This document shows positions 34,226 to 46,023 of a stretch of 64,000 nucleotides of DNA, piece by piece. Each line of letters starts with the position of its first letter. Within the stretch, counting starts at the first letter, position 1. The notes under the pieces are model-generated. The model did not search any database, was not told where the DNA came from, and saw nothing but the letters and a program-made list of their open reading frames with translations. Where the stretch lies: assembly GCF_000346465.2 (NCBI RefSeq), contig NC_034009.1:26316042-26380041 (forward strand), in the 5' to 3' direction. The stretch comes from Prunus persica (taxonomy: Eukaryota > Streptophyta > Magnoliopsida > Rosales > Rosaceae). Both the position numbers and the translations under genes were made by a program.

Positions 34226-34983
34226 AGAACATCCATGATGAGAGGTGTAAATTCGAGGGTGTAAAGTCACTTTTACATCTGCAACTAATGTAAATCATGT
34301 TTTATCTGATGGTGAAAATGTAAATCCGAAGATGTAAAGTTGATTTTCTAGTATTAATTCATTTTTGTGTTAACTTTTTAAATTATTATTTTTTGTTTTT
34401 CCAAATCAATGGAGTAAACAAAATTTAAATCGCAATAACATAAGATTAAACAAGTTTTGTTGATTTATTTTAGTTGGGCATACATAGAGAAATTTTTTTT
34501 CCCGAAATGTTTAGATCTTTTTGTTTGAATTTTTAGGTCATTTTTTCTCGTCTTGTAACAGCCGTTGAATTTCAAACTGAAGAAGATCATAGTTGTCTGT
34601 TGGAGGAAGAGAGGTAGTGCGCTTGCATCACAAGCAACACCCATTAATTGGAGAAACACTTGTGTGAAACGAGAATATCACTATTTTGCTATTCTCGAGC
34701 AATCATAACACGGCACGCGTGATAACTTTTCAACGTGAAAATTTATGATTGGTTAGGATAGCAAAACAGTACTATCCCTATTTCATACAAATTTTTCTAC
34801 ATTAGCTGGGGCCTGCATTTACTCCCTCTCATCCCTTTTTTCTACACCAACTTGGTCTTCTCTCTCTTCCTTTACCTATGTGGACCCCAATTGGAGGTAT
34901 ACACAACCCGTCTTTTTTCCCATCTCCGACAAAAAATGTAGATGTCCCTTTACACCTCATCCTCAGTGTGGATGTTCTCAGGA
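34226..34983. mobile_element. Probable MITE in the NRX-B/glucanase spacer
   Basis: AGAACATCCATGATGAGAGG and GTGTAAA on the left are mirrored on the right by GAGAACATCCACACTGAGG read inward, followed by GGTGTAAAGGG. The NRX-C spacer lacks this block (AGCCTTTTT at about 44598 runs directly into the sequence found at 35060). No target duplication was established. Confidence 0.5.
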
Positions 34984-35059
34984 AAATTCCCAAACCAAAT
35001 AGACATATCCGTGACTTGATTAATTTCAAGGTATGAATGTGATAAAAGTTATTGTTCTA

Positions 35060-35842
35060 TTGTTGCCTTTTGTTTTTTCAAATGCAATTCCTATTTACCC
35101 AAAACCAAATAAATATAAAATATGTCCATAGCATTTAAGCATGTAGTCATTTTTTAAATCTATTTTGTAGCTTGGCTGCTCAATATGCAAACATTAATAT
35201 CAAGTCCTCGATTCCTTGCAATTCATAATTTATTAGAAGTGTGAACATTGGAATAGTAATACTTGTATTCACATTGACCAGAAAACTATTGTCTATTTTT
35301 TTTATATATAGAGAAAACGATAAAATAGATTGAAGCAAAACACCATTACATAATATCATCTATTAAAACATCTTGAATGATATATGGAGATCCTAAGAAG
35401 ATAAATTCGATAAAAATAAAGTATAACAAACAAGACTACATGGTACTTGATTAGTTTCACAAAACACGTTAACAATATTAACAACTGAAACTTGAGCCAA
35501 AACTATTGTTCTTTTGTTTTGGTGTGAACACTCACAAAACTATTCAATAGCCCTCATTGTCAAGACATTTCTTTCAATCTTTCATTTTTCCCCACTTCTT
35601 GTCTTTTTTCCCAATTGGCTCCTAATTTGGTTGGTTTTTTTCTTTATAATTTTGAAAACACCCCAATTTCGACTTCTCCTTCCAATTGATAAAGGGAAAT
35701 CTAAAAGAAAGTGGAGTAATTAGATTGAGGAAGACGACAATAATGCATAATGTAACTCTAGCATTGATTGATCTGACAAAACGACTGAATATATGACGTA
35801 TGGGCTTACAAAGAAAAGCTGAAAACTCTCGATCGAGGTTCA
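35060..35842. other. Spacer of the NRX-glucanase unit
   Basis: CCAAATAAATATAAA, AGAAGATAAATTCGATAAAA and GTGGAGTAATTAGA match the NRX-C spacer at 44640-44873. The 35238-35285 part matches 47907-47950 next to the glucanase gene. It has no gene and documents the unit structure. Confidence 0.65.
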
Positions 35843-35850
35843 CTACTGAC

Positions 35851-35968
35851 GGATGTTATCATCCCAACTCAAATGCACCAGATTCCATCAGAACTCCGAA
35901 GTTAAGCGAGTTTGGGTGAGAGTAGTACTAAGATGGGTGACCTCCTAGGAAGTCCTCGTGTTGCATCC
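35851..35968 (+). rRNA. 5S rRNA-like copy (retroposed or otherwise inserted)
   Basis: The 118 bases follow plant 5S rRNA from GGATGTTATCATCCCAACTC to TCCTCGTGTTGCATCC. Internal promoter parts are mostly kept: AAGTTAAGCG (box A), GAGAGTAGTAC (intermediate element) and GATGGGTGACCTCCT (box C). Several substitutions in the first third (GTTATC, CCCAACTCAA) mark it as diverged. A T-rich stretch (TTATTTTT) follows and could terminate Pol III. A single copy in a gene spacer is more likely a pseudogene than a functional 5S locus. Confidence 0.85.
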
Positions 35969-36000
35969 ATTTATTTTTGTGTAAAAAAAAAAGAAGCCCG
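35969..36000 (+). mobile_element. 3' tail of the 5S-derived insert, with target duplication
   Basis: The 5S-like body plus this tail (35851-36000, 150 bp, containing an A10 run) is flanked by the direct repeat CTACTGAC (35843-35850 and 36001-36008). The paralogous site near the glucanase gene (about 47967-47985) reads TTATTGACATTGAC without the insert. It has no TG...CA ends, so it is not an obvious Cassandra-type LTR. Confidence 0.75.
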
Positions 36001-36061
36001 CTACTGACATTGACATACACGTCCGTTGTCCAGCCCATGCGGCCCATGTTCTCTATGGGGC

Positions 36062-36140
36062 TCAATTAAAACTAAACCCATAAGCTTTAAGCCCATCAGG
36101 CCCAAAAATCACAAAATGCTCTCGTACTCTTCCCAACGTT
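36062..36140 (-). pseudogene. C-terminal remnant of a GH17 glucanase
   Basis: On the minus strand the last codons read FGPDGLKAYGFSFN and stop, matching FGPDGLRTYGLRFN at the end of the glucanase at 48013. A little upstream GEEYE also matches, with a frameshift between. From about 36147 the sequence jumps to material matching 49920-50000, upstream of the intact glucanase. So the coding body of this copy has been deleted. Confidence 0.8.
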
Positions 36141-36207
36141 TCTCATCCCACCTAGCAGAAGCCTTGCCTAAAAAAGAAAAATGAGTAAAAGATGTCTCCA
36201 TGAAGCT

Positions 36208-36571
36208 CATAAGAGCATTCACAATGGACTTCATAAACTACCTCCTTATATAAAATTTAGGGAGGATGTGAGAAAACTCACATCTAACCATGCTCCCTAT
36301 TCAACTCCTAAAATAGGGAGACCTCTAAGAGCTCCTAAATATGAGGAGAGAGAAAGAACTCCTACCTTATAATTAAATGATGCTTTACTATTTATTTTTA
36401 TTATTTTATATGAAGATGGAGCATTTATGCTAAACTAAAAAAAGAAATAAATCATTTATGATTCCCCAAACTAGGAAGCATGGTTGGAGTTGAAATTTTA
36501 TAAGGAGCTCTTAAAATAACTTTATAGTGTTTTTAACGAAAAAATAAGGAGCATGATTGTGTATATGCTTA
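36208..36571. mobile_element. Possible MITE with GAGCATTCACAATGG end
   Basis: The left end AGAGCATTCACAATGG is a common start of plant MITEs. The right end, read inward, is similar only loosely (AAGCATATACACAATCATGC). The plus-strand open frame inside is not gene-like. Confidence 0.3.
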
Positions 36572-36820
36572 TGCTAGATCATATTCAGCATATACAACTT
36601 AAGGTATGCTTTAGACCCAAAAACAAAAACAAAAAATAAAAAGCTATATCATGGTTATGTTAACATAATATAATATTATTTTATTATTTCAATAGAAGGG
36701 TCGAGTTCAATTTTCGTGTTACCATTTTCTTTGTGCCCATCATGTCCTCTTTATTCTTTTAACATGTGTCATTTCAGAACTCTAACTTTGTTAAATATAT
36801 TAATTTGTATTAAAATTAAA

Positions 36821-37346
36821 TATAATAAAAGATTTTCTATTTAAACCCCACACTTCTCTTTGTTCACCCCAATACTTAAATCATTAAACTGTAAGTTTTA
36901 TTATTGTGTAAAAAGACAAAAAAGGTCATCTAACTTAATAATTAACCCTAGTACATCTATACACACACCCCACCACTCTTCATATTAAGTTTTAGAAACC
37001 TCCTTCTAATTTCTTGTTTACAAGCTCTCTCTCTCTCTCTCTCAACAATACCCAAGTGTTAGAATTCCAGTTACAGTTCTTGGAGAGAGGTAAATCTTTT
37101 CTCTTTCTTTAGAAAGTATTAAATTTCGGATTTGGGGTTTCATTTGTTTGTGTTTTTTTTGGTTGGGAGCAAAGAAAATCTCTTTTAGTTATTATTTTTC
37201 AATCTGGGGTGTATTTAAGAGTAGTTTGGGAAGATAGTGGGGTTTTCTTAGAAATTATGAAAATTTAAATTAAAAGTTAGGGTGAACTTAAAACATAGGG
37301 TGAACTAAGAGAAGTGTGGGATTTAATTAGAAAATCTCTATAATAA
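36821..37346. mobile_element. MITE with about 45-bp terminal inverted repeats
   Basis: The left end (AAAAGATTTTCTATTTAAAC, CCCACACTTCTCTTTGTTCA, CCCC) is matched from the right, read inward, by AGAGATTTTCTAATTAAATC and CCACACTTCTCTTAGTTCAC. The inside has no open frame. Target duplication unclear in the A/T-rich flanks. Confidence 0.75.
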
Positions 37347-37711
37347 TTATACAAACGCGATTTCTTCATCTTCTTTGCAACCCAGCGGCAACAACCTCTA
37401 CCCCTACCGCCCAAGCCTCCTTTTCTCTCTCTTAAAATTGTCGAACCAGATCAAGATTGTTGAACTGCCCAACCTACTCTCCACTTCGAGTGAATCATCA
37501 ACAGTGACGCTTGCTTGCCCTTCGTCACTAAATTAAAATTTTCTCTCCAAACAACCACATGCACTCTGCCTCGACGACGCCGAAAAATCTTAAAGGGTAT
37601 AGTTTTTAGATTTTTCAGTTCTTCAAAGTTTCAACCTTGGAGCATTTTGATCTTTGCCAAAGTTGTTTCGCCCCAAAAACCAACACTTGATTCTCCTCGG
37701 ATCATCTTCAC

Positions 37712-37713
<2 letters not shown>

Positions 37714-37745
<32 letters not shown>
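37714..37745. repeat. (GA)n microsatellite
   Basis: Uninterrupted GA repeat of about 16 units just left of the next MITE. Confidence 0.95.
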
Positions 37746-37747
<2 letters not shown>

Positions 37748-37754
37748 ATAGAAT

Positions 37755-38192
37755 CATTGGCGGAGCCAATTAAGGCCCACAAGGGTCACTTGACCCTTCT
37801 CAACATTTTGAAAATATTATATTTATTTATGTTATCCAAGTTGTTTTATAACTATATTTACTATATTGACCATTCTCACAAATATAAATTGTCTACAATG
37901 AACGTGAATATGATCTATATTTGTTTTCATGTCTTCATATGTCATTTATATGTGTGTCATGGATTTATTTGATTTTCTCATTCTATCTAAAATCAACTTT
38001 TAATACTCTTTCATTATTTTTAGGTTGCTAGAATTTGGGTTATACTTACTAAGATATTAAATTTGTGATATTGAAATTTAATTATTATAATGAATTCTTA
38101 TATATGTTTTTCTATAAAAACTAAGTCCCTTGTAATTATAAAGCTATTTAAAGTTGACCTTCTTTAATAGAATTTCTGGCTCCGCCATTGCG
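37755..38192. mobile_element. 438-bp MITE with TGGCGGAGCCA ends
   Basis: Left end CATTGGCGGAGCCA and right end TGGCTCCGCCATTGCG are inverted repeats. Flanking direct repeat TAGAAT lies at 37749-37754 and 38193-38198; it may be part of an 8-bp hAT duplication. The inside is A/T-rich and noncoding. The same TGGCGGATCCAGG-type end occurs in the NRX-C and NRX-E introns. Confidence 0.75.
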
Positions 38193-39008
38193 TAGAATGG
38201 TTGTGGTGGTCAGCTATTGGAGTTAGGTTGGTGGTTCCTCGAGGGCTGTTGGGTATTTACCTTTTTAGTTTTAATGTTTTTTAATTGAATGATAAGTTAA
38301 CAGATAATTGAATGATAAGTTAATAGAGTTAAGTTAATGGTAAATGAGAGGACATGTGTCACAAAAATAAAGGAGAAACAAGGTGGCACATGGAAAATGG
38401 CAACAGGAAAAATAAACTCCTTTGGGTCGTCTCCTTTATTTCGTGTTTTTTTTAGTCTGACCTTTATTTCGTGTTTATGACAAAAAGAAAATGAACCTTC
38501 CTGTGTAGGCCATGGCCCATGCATGCCTTGCCCAACATATTTATAGACACAAGTTGGCAGCGTGCAAATAATCATCAATTATATTAAAGTGATGTGTACC
38601 TTTTTATATAAGCAAGCAATGTTGGTAGCAGGGATCAAACACATGACATTAGATTCAAGAATAAACATTTAACTACTTGAGTTACAAATTTTTACTAACG
38701 CGACGTGTAGTTGTTAGTCAATGAATTTAAATGAAATCATTGATCCTAAAAATGGAATACAACTAAAATATAAGACATGTAATTTACAAAAAACGGTAGA
38801 TTGTAAAGTAAAAAGTAATTGGGAATTGCCAGGGAAAGTTTGAGTTCGATGTAAATGCACAACTTCACCAGATCTTATATAGAATAACACCGCACCATTT
38901 GAAACGACAAAACATTGGGACACAACAGAAAGAAACTATTCAACATAAACAAGTCTCTAATGATCTCCATATGAGATTTTAAGCTCTAAATCACACGTAT
39001 ACTTCTTC
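38193..39008. other. 3' flank of NRX-C
   Basis: 38450-38575 matches 21925-22043, and 38578 onward matches the NRX-B flank from 23926. The region therefore keeps the uninterrupted flank of the duplicated unit. The last part before 39009 should be the 3' UTR of NRX-C. Confidence 0.6.
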
Positions 39009-42000
39009 TTAAGCTTTTTTACACACATAACCATCGCACACCCATCCTTCTTGAGGAGGATCTTGTTCCTGCTTGGCATCACTTTTGGCTCCTTTATCTT
39101 CCTCTAATGCACATTTTGGGTGGAGATCAAAGTTACACGCCTCACAGTAGAATGACCACCCCTCTTCTTCCGGCTCATCACACCCATCACATGTATAATC
39201 TTTACGGCGAGCAAGCGCGAGCTCGTGCTCCTCATGCTGTGCACTCTTCAACTTCTGAGGCCACCCCTTTGCCATCTCCTCAGACTCTGCTTCTATCTCT
39301 TTCAGCCGCTCTTCAGTGAAAGGATAAGCATTTGCCCCATGCTGCATAACGAGGTCTCTTGCTTCTTTTGTGACTGTTTGGCCAGTAGGACCAATGGCTA
39401 TAAGCATGGGGATGCCTTGCACCTTGAATCTGCGGCTTAAGGATGCTTTTCTTGAGTCACCGAAGGGAAGAGCAAGCCATGGCATTCCAGAGAAAAACTC
39501 ATCAAAAGCGCCTTGGTCTCTGTCACTAGAGATGAAAATAACTTCAAATGCATCATCCTTTGCCTTAATCTTGTGGTAGGCTTCAACAAGTTTTGGTAGA
39601 AAGGCACGGCATGGAGGGCACCAATGAGCTGAGAAATAAAGGAGGATGTTCTTCCCTACCAGATCTGACACAGGAATCTGAATCCACAAATAATAGTTGT
39701 TATTCACTTATTACCCCCAAACAGCACAAAAGCACACATACAAAGAGGTCACCTGCCCCGACAAAAGAAACCTGTGGGATTTTTGCCCCACAATGCACAA
39801 AAGAATGTCACTTTTGAAACCATAAAAGGGGGTTAAAAGCTATTGTCTTACCTCAGTTCCACCTTTTCCAATGACGAAGTTTCGATCCCCAGATATCAAA
39901 ATTGACTCCAGGGTTTGAGCTTTCTCCTTAGCCTTTTCTATCTCAATGAGCTCTTCAAATTTCTTTGGGGTGAAGGGGTAAGCCAGAACCCCATGCTCTT
40001 CAATGGCCTCAGCAACGTTCTTACTAACAGTTTTACCATCTGCCCCAATAATAACCAAAGTGGGTAAGGTTGAAAGCTCAAAGTATCGAGCCAACTTCCC
40101 AACATTTTTGTCCCCGATGGGCAAAGAAAACCAAGGCATGTTCTTAAAATCTTGCTTGAATGATTCTTCATCATCATCAAGTGGTATTACCACAACCTCA
40201 AAGCTCTCTCCATTTGCTTTTAGCTTCTCATAAACCTCCAAAAGTTTTGGAGAAAAGTCAACACATGGACTGTATGCAGACAACGAAAAATAGAGACCCA
40301 CTATCTTCCCTTCAAGTTCAGAGACAGGCACCTTAATATATGCGCACATTGAGAACAACAGTCAGATTAGGGGCCGAATTACATTTTATGATACATGTCA
40401 CTACAAGAAAAAAGTCCTTTCACAGCGCTCATGGGGCGTTGTTGAAGGGTATTGACAACACACGGCGCATGTTGTGGAAGCCGATGTCGTTAAAAGGTCA
40501 AGGCCCTTCGACAACACGCTTTGCATGTGGTCGTTGATTTAAGTGCTCGTTGTCCATGCCATTAACGGCAACGTGCACACATTGTAGAATCAATGGACAA
40601 CAACGTGTTCAGCATGTTGTTGTATGTCTTATTGACAACGTTCATAGACATGTTGTTGTTTCAATTTTAACAACAGTCTTTGCACGTCGTGATAATAAAT
40701 ATTTATAAATAATAAAAAATTATTTTCATAATCACCTTATAACAATAGAGTTGATCCATAAATTCAAGCTTTAGTTAAGTGTGACTATTTTCTTCCTTCC
40801 CAATCATAATATAACCTTTGATAAAATAAAAATCATAATGTAACCCATAATAAAGAGTTTTCATTCAAAAAATAACTCCATAGAAAGATTCATTGTCAAC
40901 TTACATTTATCCATATGAAGGGAAATTGAACTATGCATAGTATAATTACAATTTAAAATCCTTGTAAAGCATTATCAAGAAACCTGATTAGTTGTGTTTC
41001 AAACCCTTTGTCCAATTGCGGAATATTATCTAACCAATGTGCACCTATCATTCCAAGAAGCACCCATACTATCCATCTTAAGGTCGCACAGAAGTTCTGA
41101 ACAAAAAAAATCAAACAAGACAATTTTAATAGTTAAGAAATTGCAAATTTAGGAATAGAAAGTTTGCAAAACTAGTAACCTATGATTAGCCATTAACTCA
41201 ATCCAACCAACTAAACTATGTTCTTATCTTTCTCTAAGTTTGAGATGAACTATAGTAAGAGAGGAAGTTAAATTAGAGAAAATACATAACAGAACAGAGA
41301 ACAAAGATCTTTAACAATCAATCCCCTCAAGGCTCAATCAAAGATATGGTAGTTTAGAGAGTAATATACAACATATCAGGGAAAAAAAGTATAGTACTTA
41401 TATTATCATAATACAGCAAGTTTAATGCAGAGACGTACAGGAAAGGTTAACATCAATATCTGTCCAACGGGAGGACCCTTAATGCGCCCTTTCCTTCTAT
41501 TTTCTTCTTCCTAAGCCAAACAATAATCACAATCATACATGATGCAAATTATTTCGTTAGAAGACAAAATTGCATAGCTACAATATTGGCAAAAATTAGA
41601 AGACAAAATGCAAATTGCTTTGTAGCCAGACATGAAATTTTCATAAAACAATTGAAAATAAGTATGTACAAGAAGACTATTATGATCTTATATTTGTTTG
41701 CACTGAAAAACCTTACTCAAGTTTTCTGGCCTAAACTGAAATTATTCATAACCAAGACAAGATACCCAACAAAAACATATGTCAAAATTAACACACAAAA
41801 TGCAAAAGAAGTTGAAGGAAAAATCCGAAACTCACCCCTATTAAAGGGACAGCTTTTGAAAGATGAAAGCTTACCCATTTGTTAAAGGGAACCAAAATCA
41901 ACACATGTAATCAGCACAAAACCAGTATCAAAACCTGTAATATGAAGGAATCTGATGAAAGTTAAAATTAATCCTTGAAGGCATATCCACTCAGAAAATT

Positions 42001-44302
42001 TTGAGGGAATATAAATTATATATATATCATAGAAAAAAGGCATTCATAAGCACATGAAGAGCCTTAAACACACTATTTAATGTATATTATAAAAATATAT
42101 ATATTAAGTGAACAAAACCGAAACAGTGAACAAAACCAAACAATCCAAATAGTAATATAAACCCAAATATTATATTACCAAAACCAAATGAACAATCCAA
42201 CAAAAATCAAACCTTCGCACTAAAATTTTGTACCTGGAGGCCACTCAATTTTTTCCTAAATGAGGCTGAGCAAGTTAGTGGTGGAGAGATGCTGGTGGGC
42301 TCGGTGATGAAGGCCAATACCTGCAAAGAACAACAAATATTAGGATTGGCCTTAAGAATTGTAGATCTAAGACAAAAGAAGTAGCGGTTCGCGATGAGAG
42401 AGCAAAGCATGAGGGATTTGATGACGGCGATAAGAGATTGAGAGGCTGTGAAGTTGGCAATGACAGAGGCAGTGGATGATGAGCAAAGAGAGGATCCATG
42501 AGTGAGAGAGAGAGAGAGAGAGAGATGGCTGGAATGGAGCAAAAGAGGTTGGGATATTGGATTTTTCCCTAGGTTTAGTAGTGTGAGAGTGATTTGCAAA
42601 AGAAAGAGGGGCTGTGAAATATTATTCAGAAAAAAGAGGTGTTTTAAAAAACTTTCGAATGTTTTAATATTTTGAGAGAGAGGGAGTTCTCCCGCATAAT
42701 TTTTGCGTATATTTCCTTTAAAAAAATGAAACAAGTTGACAACATGGTTTGCACGTTGTAGAACTTAAAGATATCACAACACGCATGTTTGCGTTGTGAA
42801 ATTTTTTCTAAATTTCATTTTGACAACGCGTATTAAAGGAACGTTGTTATAAGTAGCGTACTACAACGTGCACTTGGTGCATGTTGTCAAAAGTATACTT
42901 CCACAACGTGAAATAGACACACGTTGTTAGTGGCATGTTGTCAAAAGCTATTTTTCTTGTAGTGTGTATAAAATATGAGACTAGTAGTTAGTAGCATAAA
43001 CAAGCAGTGACATTAAAACTTACATTCTTTCCGTCATTTGAAATTACAAAGTCACGTAAGCGAGAGACCAAGATCGTTTTCAAGGACTGATCCCTTCTGG
43101 CTGATTCTTCTTGATCATTTAGTTCTTTTATCTTTTCTGGTGTAAAAGGGTAGCCATCTACTCCATGCTCCTCAATAATCTCAACTCCACTGTCACTCAA
43201 AACTTTGCCATCTTCACCAAGGATCACAAGATGGGGTATCCCTCTGACCTTGAACAGTTCATCCACGCCATCACGTGCCTCTGAATCAGAAAACGGAATT
43301 GCAAGCCATGGCATCTTGGAGAAGTACCCATTGAATGACTCATCATCTTCATCAGCTGAGATAAATACAACCTCAAAATCACCTTTTGGAGAAAGTTCAT
43401 TGTAGGCCTCCACTAAAGCCGGGGTGAACCGTTGACATGGACCACACCATGATGCAGAAAAGTACAACCCAAGCTTTTTCCCCTCCAAGCTTTCAACTTT
43501 AATCTGTAAATCAAGAATTTAACAAATGATTCCTCTCTTATATTATCCCCACCGGATCCAAAGATACAGTGGCGGATCCAGGTATTTTCCTTTTAGGGGT
43601 AAACGTGTAAAATGTTTAAAAAAATTCTATACAAAATTGAAACCATAACATTATAATTCATAATTAATAGAAACAACCACATTATAAACTTCAATTATCG
43701 ATGATATCTTAAAAACCCTTGCTCCTCTGTGGATCTACAATAGATCCAAACCCATTGACATCTTAATAATCAATATGCTTTTACACTATTTCTGTGAACT
43801 TTCCTAATCACTTTTTTAAAATAAACCACTATTCAAATTAAGACACTGTACAGAATGCTGAAATACAGTTCACCCACGCCTGATATGAACTTGCCTAACC
43901 AAATACAAAACCTTGCAAATAGAGCAACTGAAGATAGTAACTTGGTTTTTCTTATGCCACTCAACCTCCATTTATTTTCTATTTGCGAATTCGTCTATCT
44001 ACCAGTGTAATGACCTATGTTACGTAGGGGTACGACGATACGATACTATATGACAGACTAAATTCAAGGACCCAAAATTGACTCTAATTCCACTATTATC
44101 ACAAATTGTCCCCAGACCCATATTTTCCCAAAAAGAAATGAACATAAGATAATCTAAAGCAATCATATATTGAGAGGTGAAAATATACCTGATCGCCATT
44201 GTTGCGGACAACAAAGTCCCTCTGGGAAGAAGAAAGCAGCGAGCGAAAGTCGTGGGGTTCACTGTTGACCAGCTCAACGACGTTTTGTTCATCATCGGAC
44301 AT
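39009..44302 (-). CDS. NRX1: Nucleoredoxin C (three thioredoxin-like domains plus C1-like tail), 4 exons, CACTA in intron 2
   Basis: Exons are 44302-44189, 43503-43024, 40331-39852 and 39677-39009, giving 580 residues. Layout equals NRX-B: WCGPC (57-61), a degenerate AYSPC in domain 2, WCPPC (377-381) and a C1-like tail ([29 protein letters not shown]). Differences from NRX-B are scattered substitutions, with one extra residue in the tail. Intron 2 holds a 2,566-bp CACTA element; splice sites at both exon ends are intact, so the gene may still be expressed. Intron 1 contains a short TGGCGGATCCAGG element that NRX-B lacks and orphan exon E shares, which places E closer to C. The proximal promoter with TATTTATAAT lies near 44430. 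Confidence 0.92.
40399..42964. mobile_element. 2,566-bp CACTA element in NRX-C intron 2
   Basis: The ends are CACTACAAGAAAAA and its complement TTTTTCTTGTAGTG. The 3-bp target duplication TGT lies at 40396-40398 and 42965-42967. The paralogous NRX-B intron has the empty site (GATACATGTATAAAAAATGA near 25733). Subterminal ACAACGTG / CGTTGT motifs recur in both orientations within about 300 bases of each end, as in CACTA elements where they bind the accessory protein. No TNPD-like transposase was found, so it is a non-autonomous derivative. The minus-strand frame at 42207-42734 is unrecognised. Confidence 0.95.
43570..43735. mobile_element. Short TE relic in NRX-C intron 1, shared with NRX-E
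   Basis: The block from GTGGCGGATCCAGG to CTGTGGATCTAC interrupts sequence that is continuous in NRX-B intron 1 (GGATCCTAAGATATG region near 26331). A copy lies at 46552-46722 next to orphan exon E. Confidence 0.6.
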
Positions 44303-45062
44303 ATTGGCTATTCCTGGTTTTTCTTCAACAGGATTGGATTGGATTGGACTGGTTACAATTTAGAAGTTGCAGAGTTTGTGATTTGTGAAAACGAGGCGGT
44401 TTGGATTGGGTGGAGAACTCAGAGGCTCTATTTATAATGACAGGCAAAAACAAAATTCATATTCCTTTCCTTCCTGGCCTCTCTCTCTCTCTATTATTAT
44501 TTTCTTGGAGAGTAAGAAAAAGAAAAGGAATCAGAGCCTCTCTTCGCGTCTAGTGTCCGCGTAGGACTTGCGTTGGATGCATGCATGTATACATCAGCCT
44601 TTTTAAAACCAAAAGATTAACTTTTCTTTTTCTTTTTATATTCTTGCCATTTGTTTTTTAATTGCAATTCATATTTTCCCAAATAAATATAAAGTCCGTC
44701 CAAAGCATTTAAGCTTGTAAGTCAATTTCAATGTAATCAGAAAAATAAGCATTGATATCAGGAGATTCCAAGAAGATAGGTTCGATAAAAATAATGCACA
44801 ATGAGCAACTACACTATATGCTCCATCATTATTTTCACAAAAGAATCTAAAAGACAGTGGAGTAATTAGACCCAATTCAACGACCCCAAATTGACTCTAA
44901 TTCCACGATTATCACAAATTTTCCCATGACCCGTATTTTCCATATAAATCTGTAGAAAAAACTGATTTAAAAATTCATATAAAGATTTATATTATTTTAA
45001 CTTGCCCTACGTTTTTTGGAAAAAAAATAAATTGAAACAAAACACGTTCTTTCTTCTTTGTT
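44303..45062. other. NRX-C promoter, spacer, and junction to the NRX-D duplicate
   Basis: 44303-44600 is the proximal upstream region of NRX-C, with TATTTATAATG near 44429 (minus-strand TATA-like). 44640-44873 matches the spacer at 35060-35725. At about 44873 the sequence switches to a copy of NRX-B intron 1 (CCCAATTCAACGACCCCAAA, as near 27252). This is a rearrangement junction. Confidence 0.65.
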
Positions 45063-45218
45063 ATGTCGCTCAAGAAGCTTGTAGCCGCTGCCTCCTCCTC
45101 CGATTCTCCACTGCAGCGGAGGGAGGTGTGGCTTCAATTACACAACCTAGCGTCGCCGATTCCGAAAACAGTGACCAACCCATCATTGAACATCCGCTTC
45201 AATACTCTTTGGGTGTGA
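45063..45218 (+). other. Unidentified 51-codon open fragment in the NRX-D copy
   Basis: An ATG-started frame ([16 protein letters not shown] at the start, NIRFNTLWV at the end) in coding-like sequence. It is the intact version of the fragment at 27428. A second overlapping frame also stays open and reads [11 protein letters not shown] do not recognise either. Its repeated co-duplication with NRX exon 1 suggests hitch-hiking and not function. Confidence 0.4.
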
Positions 45219-45682
45219 ATCTAATAATTCTTCTCTGATTCTTTCTTTGGTCTAAGAAAAAACATATTTTTTTTATAAATTTTTTATTAACCTACACGAA
45301 ACTCTCATACATGTTCATCTTTATTTTTCAGATACTATTTTCTTCGGTTACAGATTGTATGTAAACCACAGTATTTTCTTCCACTGTTGTAGTTTTCTTC
45401 TGGGTTTGATTGCAATGGCGTGCAGCGGTGTTTTCGGTTGATTGTCCTCTGTTTTCATCGATGGGAACAAACCTCATGATTTTACATCTTTCTCTTCTGA
45501 CAATCATAAAAAAAATGAACTCAACAATCAATTTACCGATTTGGGTACGAAGGATAGGGCCTCAGAGACCGCCCAAGATCAAGACTTGTTAATCTTCGCC
45601 TGCGAAAGTATAGTTGATTCGGTCTTCAGTTCTGAGGTGAAAATAATGTAAAACAATCAGATATTGAGAGGTGAATTTATAC

Positions 45683-45787
45683 CCGATCACCATTGTTGCG
45701 GACAAGAAAGTCCCTCTCGGAAGAAGAAAGCAGCGAGCGAAAGTCGTGGGGTTCGCTGTTGACCAGCTCAACGACGTTTTGGTTACT
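45683..45787 (-). pseudogene. Orphan first exon NRX-D, lacking its start
   Basis: The minus strand reads [20 protein letters not shown] and continues to NNGDR before a GT donor, matching the first exons of NRX-B and -C. The copy ends a few codons before the expected ATG, where a copia LTR begins at 45788. No exons 2-4 follow downstream (towards lower coordinates); the sequence there is NRX-B-type intron and then NRX-C spacer. Confidence 0.85.
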
Positions 45788-46023
45788 TGTTACGATATCA
45801 AATCCCAATCATAGGAGTAGATTGCTGCAGAGCTTTGACTGATTATTATGTTTCCTTCTCTAGTCCAGCAATACCTGTAGTTTAGGCTGTACTTATTACT
45901 TCTTTCCATTAGGCTGTACTTATTACTTCTTTCCATATATGTTTCTGTTTAATTTGCTATATATCTTTATAATTGTTATAACTGAATACACAAACAAAAT
46001 ATATCAGATTATCACTTTTCACA
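45788..46023 (+). repeat. 5' LTR of the truncated copia element
   Basis: Starts TGTTACGATATC and ends TTTTCACA, directly followed by the primer-binding site. CTGTACTTATTACTTCTTTC is tandemly repeated near 45887-45937. No partner 3' LTR is present. Confidence 0.75.

Noticed and set aside
35851..35968. Functional 5S rRNA gene or Cassandra LTR
   Set aside because: Diverged single copy with target duplication, and no TG...CA LTR ends or second LTR nearby.
42207..42734. 175-codon minus-strand frame inside the CACTA element as a possible gene
   Set aside because: No transposase or other motif, partly made of GA/CT repeat; probably chance.
45115..45235. Similarity of EHPLQYS to the start of eIF4E-type cap-binding proteins
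   Set aside because: Only a few residues agree and the expected WTFWF segment does not follow.
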